Source: ZC4RG29 sp032907565
GTDB taxonomy: Bacteria; Bacteroidota; Bacteroidia; Cytophagales; Cyclobacteriaceae
Length of the DNA stretch: 8,324 bases
Assembly: GCA_032907565.1 (NCBI GenBank)
Contig: JAJJPK010000231.1
Coordinates: 1 to 8,324, forward strand
Direction: 5' to 3'
In this document: in pieces, positions 1 to 7,624 of the stretch
Layout: each line of letters begins with the position of its first letter
How positions within the stretch are numbered: position 1 is the stretch's first letter
Translations under genes and position numbers: made by a program
The notes under the pieces: model-generated
Told to the model about the DNA's origin: nothing
What the model saw: the letters and a program-made list of their open reading frames with translations, nothing else
The model's database searches: none

Positions 1-2616
1 ATAGTTATCGAATACGCTTGGATCAGCGACCCGAAGCTTGCTGTAATCCAATTCCTGCTCGATGGCGCGCCCGATGTCGTGATACGTGTCATAATCGTTT
101 CTTTGGCCAATCAGCGAAACCCAGTCCGCGGTACTCCGTCCCTCCATGTAGATGTTGTTGTTGCCCTGCTGGCTGGCGCCACCGCTCCCATCAAGCGCTA
201 TGAAACCATACTCCTGCATGGCCTTGACCAGGAGTTTGGCAAATGCCTTGTTTTTCGGATCGGAAAGCCGCGCGGCCACAGCATTCTGGAGCGCTACAAT
301 ATCCACGCTGTGGTCTATGAAGATCCGCGCACCCATCGGGGCCATATTGTTGTTGGCCGGTATGTTCCAGGTCTCCGTTCGCAAGGCGGGCCAAAACCAC
401 CGCGTGGGATGTGGATATCCGATCGCGACCCTGATGGCATGGTCTATGCGGCCACGCTGGATATCTATGGGTCGGATCATGCCAACCGTATAGCTGCACC
501 CGGAGCCGGTATTCTGTCCATGGATCTCGGCCTGTCCGAGTGCCCTGGATTCTCTTCCCGATTGGATCGGGATGTCATTCAGTATTCTGCCGTCGTTCGC
601 ATAAACCCCTACGCCACCCCCCTGGTTTGTGATTGTCCATGGGTTGGTATTCTTGTTCAAAACGGCGCGCCACATACGGTACTCAACCGGGTGGCCGTTG
701 AAATCCTGAGATGCCTGATCAAGTATGATAAGTGGATAGTCGCTTCCTGTCCCGGGCGCCATGGTTGCCGGCGCATGCACGTTGAAGTTCTTACCGGCGA
801 TGGTAACCCGCCATACCGGGTCGGTCGTTTTGCCTACGTATATCGGTGGCGTTTCGCCCGAATCGTCGAGCTTTATCAATCGATGGTTAGTGGCCATGTT
901 GTTGATTATCTGGCTCGAGTATACATATAGCGGACAATTCGGCGGAATGGGCTGATACACCGGATGATCCGGATCGAAGGGTCTTACCTCAGGTGCATCA
1001 CTAACTGGGGGAGGCGGCGCACTGTCGCCAAGCTTTAACTCAAACAAGTCGGCGTAGAAGGCGTCACCCGATGCAGCGCTTCCGTGGGAAATACGTACAT
1101 CAAGCGAATCGCCATTGTTGAGCGCGTATCCGCTTACCGATAGTTTTTGGAAAGAGTTCGTAAGGTTCAACGGCGCGGATGTCCATTCCTGTACCGTTGT
1201 GTTCGACGAGTTCCGTTCCCTCAGCTTCAGCGTAACAACTTTCCCTACACTCGAGGAACTCGCCGCCTTCACCCAAGCGCTGGCGATGTACTCCTGACCC
1301 GCCGTTGTAGACGAAACGTTGGCGGGCTGGTCATTAACCGTAAATGATGATCCCGTACTGTGGCTTACCTTTACAGCAAAGCTGCCGTCCGGCGCATCGC
1401 CAAGACTCTCACGGGCGAGCACAGCCTGCCACCCTATCCAACCGGCAAGACTGGTTTCAAAGGATGGGTTGCTGATCAGGTTTTCCGGATCAGGCGGCGG
1501 CACAAAATCTCCGGTGGTGAGTACAAAGAGATCCGCATAGAAGGCATCGCTGCCTGCTGCCGAGGTTTGAGAAATACGGATATCGATTGTATTGCCATTC
1601 CCCTGCGCTGTAATGCTGACAGAAAGCTGCTTGAAGAAACTGGACAGCGTAGACGCGGGCGAGGAGATCTCCTGCACAACTTCACCGGCACCATTCTTTT
1701 CACGAATTTTCAGGGTTACAGTTTTTCCCTCGCTGCTCGTGCTGGCAGCCTGAACCCAGGCACTGGCATCGTAAGTTTGCCCCGCTGTTGTAGACGTGAT
1801 ACTTGGGGGTTCATCGTTGACAGTATAAGAAGTACCCGTGCTTCGGGTCACCTTCACAACATAGTCGCCATCGACTCCCGGCAGCTGAGTACGGGCCAGG
1901 GTAGACTGCCACCCCGTCCATCCGGAAGTGTTGGTTTCAAATGATGGATTGGAGACAAGATTGCCAGTCGGAGCAGGCTCCAGAATAAATTGATCTGCAT
2001 AGAAACTATCACCCGATGCAGCACCGCTCTGGGAGATCCGGATATCCAGCGTGTTACCGCTTCCGACTGCCGTTGCGGTGATAAAGAGTTGACGAAACGT
2101 AGTAGCCAGCGGAATGGCCTGTGAGATTGTCTCTTTAACAAGCACACCCGAAGAATTGATCTCGCGTAGCCGCAGCGTAACTGACTTCCCCTGGCTTGAT
2201 GTGCTGGCAGCTTTCACCCAAGCACTTGCCCAGTAGGTTTGCCCGGCCATCGTAGCAGTAACGGTAGCCGGATTGTCATCTACCGTGTAGGACGTACCCG
2301 TCGTGCGCGTTACCCTTACCACATAATCGCCGTCAGGCGCATCTGCCAACGCAATGCGGGCAAGTGACGACTGCCACCCTTCCCAACCTGAAAGATCGCT
2401 TTCGAAAGAGGGATTACTTATCAGGTTATCCGAACCAAACTTTCCAGCCGAATGACCCCGTTGTGCATTCCTGCTGTCTTCCTTCGTTTGCTCCAGTTCC
2501 TGGAAATCGAGTATCCTGGCACATGAGGCAACGATGAGGCCAATCAGCAAAGAAGTGAGCAATGCAAGGGAGAGGGACTTCCCTCTCCCTTGCCCGAGAT
2601 TCAAGGGTTTTTTCAT
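1..2616 (-). CDS. Large lipoprotein with three tandem CBM-like modules and a C-terminal domain of unknown function (3' end missing)
   Basis: The frame is open from the ATG at 2616 to the window edge, 872 codons with no stop. Seen: a lysine-rich start, a hydrophobic stretch (about residues 15-30) and a lipobox VASC with the lipidated cysteine at residue 32, so it is an exported lipoprotein, probably in the outer membrane. Three similar modules follow at about residues 64-218, 219-378 and 379-528. Each opens with NL(I/V)SNPSFE and a Gly-Trp-rich turn and closes with FYAD.F.L, the layout of CBM4/9-type jelly-roll domains. A Pro/Asp-rich linker leads to a last domain (about 560-872) containing GMIRPIDIQRGRIDHAI, PMGARIFID and AMQEYGFIALDGSGG. 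From memory these motifs match a family of secreted proteins common in actinobacteria, for which I know no function. Cys561 and Cys707 could form a disulfide. The end LDYSKLRV suggests few residues are missing. The gene starts 6 bases after susD, so it is co-transcribed. Inferred role: surface glycan binding, possibly processing, for the SusCD pair. Domain and lipoprotein calls are firm; function is unknown. Confidence 0.9.
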   Translation of the reverse strand, partial: MKKPLNLGQGRGKSLSLALLTSLLIGLIVASCARILDFQELEQTKEDSRNAQRGHSAGKFGSDNLISNPSFESDLSGWEGWQSSLARIALADAPDGDYVVRVTRTTGTSYTVDDNPATVTATMAGQTYWASAWVKAASTSSQGKSVTLRLREINSSGVLVKETISQAIPLATTFRQLFITATAVGSGNTLDIRISQSGAASGDSFYADQFILEPAPTGNLVSNPSFETNTSGWTGWQSTLARTQLPGVDGDYVVKVTRSTGTSYTVNDEPPSITSTTAGQTYDASAWVQAASTSSEGKTVTLKIREKNGAGEVVQEISSPASTLSSFFKQLSVSITAQGNGNTIDIRISQTSAAGSDAFYADLFVLTTGDFVPPPDPENLISNPSFETSLAGWIGWQAVLARESLGDAPDGSFAVKVSHSTGSSFTVNDQPANVSSTTAGQEYIASAWVKAASSSSVGKVVTLKLRERNSSNTTVQEWTSAPLNLTNSFQKLSVSGYALNNGDSLDVRISHGSAASGDAFYADLFELKLGDSAPPPPVSDAPEVRPFDPDHPVYQPIPPNCPLYVYSSQIINNMATNHRLIKLDDSGETPPIYVGKTTDPVWRVTIAGKNFNVHAPATMAPGTGSDYPLIILDQASQDFNGHPVEYRMWRAVLNKNTNPWTITNQGGGVGVYANDGRILNDIPIQSGRESRALGQAEIHGQNTGSGCSYTVGMIRPIDIQRGRIDHAIRVAIGYPHPTRWFWPALRTETWNIPANNNMAPMGARIFIDHSVDIVALQNAVAARLSDPKNKAFAKLLVKAMQEYGFIALDGSGGASQQGNNNIYMEGRSTADWVSLIGQRNDYDTYHDIGRAIEQELDYSKLRVADPSVFDNY
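1033..1482 (-). repeat. CBM-like module repeat 3
   Basis: Codons 379-528 encode the third copy. It begins NLISNPSFET, carries GWIGWQA and ASAWVKAASSSS, and ends AFYADLFELK. It is followed by a Pro-rich linker (APPPPVSDAPEVRPFDPD) that separates the three modules from the C-terminal domain. Confidence 0.8.
1483..1962 (-). repeat. CBM-like module repeat 2
   Basis: Codons 219-378 encode the second copy. It begins NLVSNPSFET, then GWTGWQS, DGDYVVKVTRSTGTSYTV and ASAWVQAAS, and ends AFYADLFVL followed by a short Pro-rich linker. It aligns with repeat 1 over its whole length with about one single-residue gap, and more than half the positions look identical by eye, which points to duplication inside the gene. 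Confidence 0.8.
1963..2427 (-). repeat. CBM-like module repeat 1
   Basis: Codons 64-218 of the large lipoprotein encode the first of three related modules of about 155 residues. It begins NLISNPSFES, carries GWEGWQS near the start and an ASAWVKAAS strand in the middle, and ends with SFYADQFIL. The conserved SNPSFE opening and the Gly-Trp pairs are typical of carbohydrate-binding jelly-roll modules (CBM4/9-like). Assignment is by eye, without a profile search. Confidence 0.8.
2564..2593 (-). repeat. Perfect 13-bp inverted repeat in the signal-peptide codons of the third operon gene
   Basis: The arms GCAAGGGAGAGGG (2564-2576) and CCCTCTCCCTTGC (2581-2593) are exactly complementary with a 4-base loop. 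In the mRNA this hairpin would lie at about nucleotides 24-53 of the lipoprotein gene, within codons 8-18. No U-run follows it in the direction of transcription, so it is not a standard intrinsic terminator. It could slow translation of this gene, protect the upstream susCD message from 3' decay, or mark a processing point. The structure is certain as sequence; its role is inference. Confidence 0.7.
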
Positions 2617-2622
2617 GGCGTC

Positions 2623-4074
2623 TTACTCTGTGGACGTTTGATATCCGGGATTCTGAGTCATGTTGGGATTCAGGCGCAATTCCTTTTCTGGAATGGGGAA
2701 TAAGTAAATGTGTTCAGAAAAGTTACCTTGGATCTCTGGCCGGCTTTTCTCCTTCAGAATGCGTTTCCGTACCAGGTCGAACCAGCGGTCGTATTCGAAG
2801 CACAACTCAAAACTCCTTTCATCGATTACGGCGGCGTCGAACTCATCCTGCGACATGGCCGTTGTCAACAGCGGATAGTCCGGGTTCGCTACATAGCCGT
2901 TGGCGCGGTCAATTACTGCATTTATCGCATCGACTGCTTCCTGAGTGGGACCTCCATTAACCATGTTTTCAGCTTCCGCAAAGATCAGCAGGACGTCGGC
3001 GTACCGGATGATAGGGATATTAATGGTTGATCTCCCCTTGGTGAAATCTTCCCATGGGTCATACAGATATTTCTGGATGCCGGGTACCTTATTGGGCAAA
3101 TCGGAAAACCTAACGCCGTCGTGATCCAGGATTTCGATATATGCGTATTTTCGCGGCTGTTCGGGATATACGTTGTCAACCCACCAGATGTCTGCGGAAT
3201 GGTCTCCCCAGCCATAGATGCCAGACCAGATCTTCGGGTTGGTGGCAGGATGGGTGTTGTTGCCATTGAAACTCCACATCATTTCCGGGCCGTACTTGGT
3301 ATCCATGCTGAACACCTGAGTGATGTCCTCCACGAGGCTGTACTTTCCGGACTGCATGACTTCTTTCGCCAATGCCGCAGCCTTGGCATAATTGGTCTGA
3401 TCGTTCATTGGCGCGGTAGCCATGGTGAGATGCACTTTTGCCAGAAGTGCTTTCGCGACCCAACGGTTTGGCCGGCCTACAAGTCCACCCCAATCATCCG
3501 GCAGCAGATTAGCCGCTTCGGTGAAGTCGGACACGATGAGCGCATACACGTCAGCAATCGGAGCCCGCGACGGCAGATAGTTGAAATAGTCTACCGTTTC
3601 CTCCGTGAGGAGCGGAATGTCGCCCCACATTCTCACCAGCTGAAAGTAATTCCATGCCCTGAGAAATTTAAGTTGACCCATAAGCTGATCCCGGACGCTT
3701 GCCGGCGCATTATCGATGTTGCCTTTGACGATAGCGGCTATCGCGAAGTTGAGATCCTTGACGTTGGCATAGTGAAGATTATAAAACGACGACGCGTGGT
3801 TCAGCGGTATGATCAGGTCACCTCCGGCGTTTTGGTCATCGTGCCTGAACAGTGCCGGGTTATTGTCGTAAGCATTTCTCCAGACCTGGAAGCACCTGGA
3901 CTGGCAGGTGGAAAGCACGGATTCAATCTGGTCCGGCGTTTGAAAGAAGTTCTCCGGAGCAATGAAGCTCTTGGGATCTTCGTTCAGATCGAAGACATCG
4001 CATCCCGCGAACACGCCTGCAACGGCAAAGACCGCGCTGAGGAAGATTCCCCGATGAATGATATTGGATTTCAT
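2623..4074 (-). CDS. susD: SusD/RagB-family outer-membrane glycan-binding lipoprotein
   Basis: This 483-residue protein belongs to the SusD/RagB family: surface lipoproteins, built mostly of helical TPR-like repeats, that sit as a lid on the SusC channel and capture the substrate. Seen: a signal peptide with lipobox VFAGC (lipidated Cys25), then CDVFDLNEDP, a usual SusD start. Family hallmarks follow in order: FLRAWNYFQLVRMWGDIPLL (residues 137-156), RYADVLLIFAEAEN (357-370), ERSFELCFEYDRWFDLVR (419-436) and the C-terminal FPIPEKELRLNPNMTQNPGY (459-478). Length is at the short end of normal for the family, and it looks complete. The ATG lies 11 bases after the susC stop, and the next lipoprotein starts 6 bases after its own stop, so the three form one operon. 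The symbol denotes the family, not starch specificity; the ligand cannot be read from the sequence. Possible alternatives to a glycan include glycopeptides or other oligomers. Confidence 0.97.
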   Translation of the reverse strand: MKSNIIHRGIFLSAVFAVAGVFAGCDVFDLNEDPKSFIAPENFFQTPDQIESVLSTCQSRCFQVWRNAYDNNPALFRHDDQNAGGDLIIPLNHASSFYNLHYANVKDLNFAIAAIVKGNIDNAPASVRDQLMGQLKFLRAWNYFQLVRMWGDIPLLTEETVDYFNYLPSRAPIADVYALIVSDFTEAANLLPDDWGGLVGRPNRWVAKALLAKVHLTMATAPMNDQTNYAKAAALAKEVMQSGKYSLVEDITQVFSMDTKYGPEMMWSFNGNNTHPATNPKIWSGIYGWGDHSADIWWVDNVYPEQPRKYAYIEILDHDGVRFSDLPNKVPGIQKYLYDPWEDFTKGRSTINIPIIRYADVLLIFAEAENMVNGGPTQEAVDAINAVIDRANGYVANPDYPLLTTAMSQDEFDAAVIDERSFELCFEYDRWFDLVRKRILKEKSRPEIQGNFSEHIYLFPIPEKELRLNPNMTQNPGYQTSTE

Positions 4075-4085
4075 AGTGATGATTT

Positions 4086-7000
4086 TTAGAAGGTCAGGTC
4101 GATTCCGAATGTGTATATCCTGGAATTTGGATAGTTGTTATAGTCTGTACCGAGCTGTGCGTCGTTCCCGGTATACGAACTCACTTCCGGATCCCAACCG
4201 GAATAATCCGTAAACGTAAGAAGATTCGTTCCGGTGAAATAGACACGCATGTTCGTGACGAACCGCTTTAGCGGGACGTTGTAGCCGATGGTCAGATTCT
4301 TCAGGCGGACATAGGAGCCATCCTCGATATAGCGTTGATTGACATTTTCGCCGCGTGCAGGGAACACCACGGTGTTAACGAGGGGCGCGTCTGGATGGGC
4401 AGCATCCCAAGCGAGTCTGTATTCTTCACGTGTCTTCTGATCGATCAGCGCAGGTACGTTCGTGTTTTGATTCTCCGGCGTCCACCGGTTGAGCTTTTCG
4501 ATTCCGTAGCCATCGGGGTACTCCCTCCTGACGCGGGCGACATTGAAGACCTCATTACCCTGTGTTCCCTGGATGAGGAAGGACAGATCCCAGTTCTTAT
4601 AAGTGAACTGGTTATTGAATCCGAAGATATAGTCCGGCTGCGTGTTACCGATAACCATGAAGTCATTGTCGTAATCGATTCTGCCGTCGTTGTTAACATC
4701 GGTGTACCGAGGGTCTCCGGGCATTTGACCGTATCTTCCTGCTTCCTCTTCCTGTCCTGTCTTCCAGGTTCCTTCATAGCCGAAGCCCATGATCTGTCCG
4801 AATGGCTCCCCTTTCGTCAGAAACATGTTCGCCAGTTCGGTGCCGTGACCGGAGCCACTGGCATAGTAGGCGATGAATTCGTCTTCACCCAGGTCAAGCA
4901 CGGTCGTTTCCGAGGTGGTTACTGTAAGCGAACTGGTCCATTTCACAGGTCCCGCGTTGACGTCGCCACCCAGCGTGAATTCCCATCCCTTGTTACCCAT
5001 GGAACCTACATTGTCGATAATGCTGTTAAGTCCGGTAGAACCGGGAAGCTCCCGCGAGAGCAACAGGTCGTCCGTCACTTTGTCGTAGTAATCGGCGCTG
5101 AACCTGAGTCTTCCGTTCAGGAAGGACATGTCAAGTCCGATGTTGGTCTGAGTGGTAGTCTCCCACTTCAGGTTGGGGTTAGAAGCGGAGGCAATCTGAA
5201 AACCTATGTTGCTGCTTTCACCGCCATCCCACGGATAGAAGCCTGGGGAAGTAATCCTCGCCAGGGTACGGTATGTACCGATAGCCTGGTTGCCGGTCTT
5301 GCCCCATCCACCGCGGATCATGAGGTTGTCGAATACCCCCAGGTTGCTGATGAACCCTTCTTCAGAAAGGCGCCATCCGGCGGACAGTGCCGGGAAATAG
5401 GCCCCCTTGTTATTCTTAGCAAACACAGAAGAACCATCCGCACGATAACTGACCGTAACAATGTACTTATCAGCAAAACCATAATTGATGCGAGCCATGT
5501 AGGAATTGATCTTTCTTTCGCTGAAAGAGGAGCCGGTGACTTGCTTGCTCGCTCCCCCAATATTGTACACCCCGGTTTCCTGAACGGTAAAGTTCTCGTT
5601 GGTAATGTTGGTGTCGAAGGACTGTGAAAATTTCGTCTCTTGCACTGCGACGGCATTGAGACTGTGTTTTCCGAATTCCCTCACATACGTCAGCATGTTC
5701 GTGTTTTGGAGGCTTCTGCTTTGTGAGACGTCCGAAATGGCACGCCCTCCCACTGGCCGGCCGGTGACGGTCTTGTCGTTAAAGAATTGCGTCTGGCTCC
5801 AGTTGACGATGCTGAAGCCGCCGTTGATCCGGAGCGACAAACCTTTCGCGAGTTTGAAATCCAGGAAGAGGTTTCCGTTGTTGGAAGTCGTCTTGTTCTG
5901 AATATCGGGTTCCACGGCGCTGGCCACAGGATTCCAGATCCCCGGTTCGCCGTAGTCGATAGAAGCTTCCGTGTAGTTTCCGTTTTCGTCATATACCGGA
6001 AGGGTCGGTGGGAAAAGAATGGCGCCCAGAATGGGATTGCCATTCCAGTTGACATTGGCACCGAATCTCGGCCCTGTGCGGTCCTGTTGGGCACCATACC
6101 AGTTGAGGCCAAAGCTTAGCCAGTCGTTTATCTGTGCATCGAAGTTGGTGCGCAGGGAGTATCGCTTATAGCCGGAATTGATAAGTATGCCTTCCTGGTC
6201 GAGGTACGATCCGGAAAGGAAGTAGCCAACCTTGCTGGCCTTGCCACTCAGAGATATCTGATGGGTCTGCGCTAGCCCCGTACGGTAGATTTCGTCCATC
6301 CAGTCTGTGCCGCCATTCCTTTCAAAGTTCTGGATGTCTTCTTCAGAAAACGGGGGCACCGGGTCCACATCAAGGTTTGCCGCGAGGGCGTAGCGGTTCA
6401 TTTCCCTCGCGAATTCGGCAGCGTCCATCATTTTGATTCCGCCTTCGAGGACCTCCGAAATACCTAACTCAGAGGAATATCCGATAACCGGCCGCTCCGA
6501 TTTGCCCTTCTTTGTCTCTATAAGAATCACTCCATTGGCTCCCTGCGCGCCGTATATGGCAGTAGCAGCAGCATCCTTTAATATCTGGATGTCCTGGATG
6601 TCCCGCGGGTTTAGTGACTTGAGGTCACCGCCCTGGAATCCGTCGATCACAATAAGCGGTTCATTTCCACCCTGTATGGAATTCATGCCCCTTATCCGGA
6701 TCGTCGTGTTGCCGCCGGGCGCGCCATCGGTGTTCAGCACCAGCACACCAGCCGCTCTCCCCTGAAGCATCTGGTCGACCCGCTGCGTTGCAATGGGCTG
6801 GATTGATGCCATGTCGACGCTGCTGATAGCACCGGTAACTTCGCCTTTCTTCATCGTGCCGTAACCGACGACGACGATTTCTTCAAGCGCCTTGATATCC
6901 TCGACAAGGGCGATATCAATGACGGTCTGACCGGCCACTGCAATCTCCTCGCTTACATAGCCGACATACGAAAACACCAGGATGGGGGAATCCTCAGAAA

Positions 7001-7211
7001 GCGTCAACGAGTAACGTCCTTCCACGTCGGTTACTGTTCCGACCGTAGTTCCTTTTACCAGTACCGACACACCCGGAAGGGTCTCGCCGGTTCCGACGGC
7101 GGTCACTCTCCCCGTGACGGTACTTTGCGCCATCACGGAAAAAGCACCGCCCCAGCACAAGAGCAGAATCCATGTCACGCTCCTGATCAGGTAGGTAAAA
7201 CTCTTTTGCAT
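4086..7211 (-). CDS. susC: SusC/RagA-family TonB-dependent outer-membrane transporter
   Basis: This complete 1041-residue protein is the outer-membrane channel that imports oligomers captured by SusD, using energy from TonB/ExbBD. Seen in order: a signal peptide ending near SVMAQ (about residues 1-29); a carboxypeptidase-regulatory-like N-terminal extension (31-105) containing TGRVTAVGTGETLPGVSVLV and FSYVGY; the linker EEIVVVGYG (110-118); and a plug domain (about 122-235) with RVDQMLQGRAAGV, RIRGMNSI, PLIVIDG and the diagnostic LKDAAATAIYGAQGANGVI. A beta barrel makes up the rest, ending in phenylalanine (YTFGIDLTF), the usual signal for barrel assembly. An Asp/Asn-rich loop DVNNDGRID near residue 838 could bind calcium, as in many SusC proteins. 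Length is normal for the family. It is the first gene of the operon, 11 bases before susD. The N-terminal extension alone, without a STN domain, suggests it is not coupled to an anti-sigma factor. The symbol denotes the family only. Confidence 0.98.
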   Translation of the reverse strand: MQKSFTYLIRSVTWILLLCWGGAFSVMAQSTVTGRVTAVGTGETLPGVSVLVKGTTVGTVTDVEGRYSLTLSEDSPILVFSYVGYVSEEIAVAGQTVIDIALVEDIKALEEIVVVGYGTMKKGEVTGAISSVDMASIQPIATQRVDQMLQGRAAGVLVLNTDGAPGGNTTIRIRGMNSIQGGNEPLIVIDGFQGGDLKSLNPRDIQDIQILKDAAATAIYGAQGANGVILIETKKGKSERPVIGYSSELGISEVLEGGIKMMDAAEFAREMNRYALAANLDVDPVPPFSEEDIQNFERNGGTDWMDEIYRTGLAQTHQISLSGKASKVGYFLSGSYLDQEGILINSGYKRYSLRTNFDAQINDWLSFGLNWYGAQQDRTGPRFGANVNWNGNPILGAILFPPTLPVYDENGNYTEASIDYGEPGIWNPVASAVEPDIQNKTTSNNGNLFLDFKLAKGLSLRINGGFSIVNWSQTQFFNDKTVTGRPVGGRAISDVSQSRSLQNTNMLTYVREFGKHSLNAVAVQETKFSQSFDTNITNENFTVQETGVYNIGGASKQVTGSSFSERKINSYMARINYGFADKYIVTVSYRADGSSVFAKNNKGAYFPALSAGWRLSEEGFISNLGVFDNLMIRGGWGKTGNQAIGTYRTLARITSPGFYPWDGGESSNIGFQIASASNPNLKWETTTQTNIGLDMSFLNGRLRFSADYYDKVTDDLLLSRELPGSTGLNSIIDNVGSMGNKGWEFTLGGDVNAGPVKWTSSLTVTTSETTVLDLGEDEFIAYYASGSGHGTELANMFLTKGEPFGQIMGFGYEGTWKTGQEEEAGRYGQMPGDPRYTDVNNDGRIDYDNDFMVIGNTQPDYIFGFNNQFTYKNWDLSFLIQGTQGNEVFNVARVRREYPDGYGIEKLNRWTPENQNTNVPALIDQKTREEYRLAWDAAHPDAPLVNTVVFPARGENVNQRYIEDGSYVRLKNLTIGYNVPLKRFVTNMRVYFTGTNLLTFTDYSGWDPEVSSYTGNDAQLGTDYNNYPNSRIYTFGIDLTF

Positions 7212-7253
7212 AGAATGAATGTTTAGTGGGTTGAGACTGAGAACGAATTATTT

Positions 7254-7293
7254 CGTTTCATTTCGTGAATATATATACAATTTACGTTTCATT
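7254..7293. repeat. Direct repeat CGTTTCATT in the susC promoter/leader
   Basis: CGTTTCATT occurs exactly at 7254-7262 and 7285-7293, 31 bp apart, about three helical turns. One copy lies in the spacer of the candidate susC promoter, the other in the early leader. The shorter ATTTCGT also repeats at 7250-7256 and 7260-7266, one helical turn apart. The arrangement suits a regulator binding site, but the surroundings are AT-rich and chance is possible. Confidence 0.35.
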
Positions 7294-7307
7294 ATATTAA
7301 TAGCAAA
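7278..7307 (-). promoter_or_regulatory. Candidate promoter of the susC-susD-lipoprotein operon
   Basis: Read on the minus strand, TTTG (7307-7304) is followed after 19 bases by TAAATTGT (7284-7277). This fits the Bacteroidota housekeeping promoter, TTTG near -33 and TAnnTTTG near -7, in spacing and in the first six positions, but lacks the final TG in register. Transcription would start near 7270, giving a leader of about 60 bases. No transcription data are available. Confidence 0.4.
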
Positions 7308-7521
7308 CAAAATTTCGGAAAAAGGCAAAACATCGTTCGAAACACGTCCGTTGGCAGGAATTACCGGTTTTGCAACAAGATGTTACAACACGGGCATCAT
7401 AGCAAGGAAACGAAAAACCATAGTAAAAAGGCCTATAATCTGTCAACCAGGACCTAAAACACTTACAAAGTGATCTGCTCGCAGCTGGTTCAGAATTTGC
7501 AAAAAGAAATGATAGAAAGAG

Positions 7522-7552
7522 TTTGAAAGTATTTAAATCTTTCGTACTGTTG
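7522..7552 (+). promoter_or_regulatory. Candidate plus-strand promoter upstream of the terminator and kinase gene
   Basis: TTTG (7522-7525), a 19-base spacer, then TACTGTTG (7545-7552). Against the Bacteroidota consensus TTTG / TAnnTTTG this has one mismatch in the -7 element and ideal spacing. Transcription would start near 7558. An overlapping weaker alternative is TTG (7550-7552), 19 bases, CACGTTTG (7572-7579). It is the best promoter match I found in the intergenic region. Confidence 0.45.
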
Positions 7553-7568
7553 CTTTTACATGCAAGAC

Positions 7569-7596
7569 TAGCACGTTTGGTATCGTTGTTAGCACG
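7569..7596 (+). repeat. Direct repeat TAGCACG with 21-bp period
   Basis: TAGCACG is present at 7569-7575 and 7590-7596, and matches extend more weakly to the right (TAGCACGTTTGG / TAGCACGAAGGG). The 21-bp start-to-start distance, two helical turns, is the spacing typical of paired LytTR-domain regulator sites. The neighbouring gene encodes a LytS-type kinase, the usual partner of LytTR regulators. The repeat also overlaps the base of the terminator stem. Confidence 0.35.
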
Positions 7597-7624
7597 AAGG
7601 GGCCGTCGGGCCCCTTCGATTTTT
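7595..7624 (+). terminator. Rho-independent terminator, plus strand
   Basis: A perfect 10-bp GC-rich stem, CGAAGGGGCC (7595-7604) with GGCCCCTTCG (7609-7618), closes a GTCG tetraloop and is followed by A and five T residues (7620-7624). The T-run is only on this side, so it works for plus-strand transcription. There is no plausible plus-strand protein gene upstream of it in the window, which makes its target unclear. Confidence 0.8.

Noticed and set aside
79..930. A 283-codon plus-strand open frame at the left end
   Set aside because: Antisense to the large lipoprotein, whose own frame is open for all 872 codons and shows domain structure.
3121..4089. A 322-codon plus-strand open frame opposite susD
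   Set aside because: Antisense to the intact SusD gene, with no recognisable motifs.
4335..5627. A 430-codon plus-strand open frame opposite susC
   Set aside because: It lies wholly antisense to a complete, unmistakable SusC gene; its translation has no domain-like pattern and the frame is a by-product of susC codon use.
7219..7473. An 84-codon plus-strand frame in the intergenic region
   Set aside because: It overlaps the candidate susC promoter, is rich in Lys/Arg/Ile/Thr as expected of AT-rich noncoding DNA, and has no motif.
7470..7620. tRNA-like GGTTC near 7488 in a structured region
   Set aside because: No acceptor stem, anticodon arm or T-loop consensus can be placed around it.
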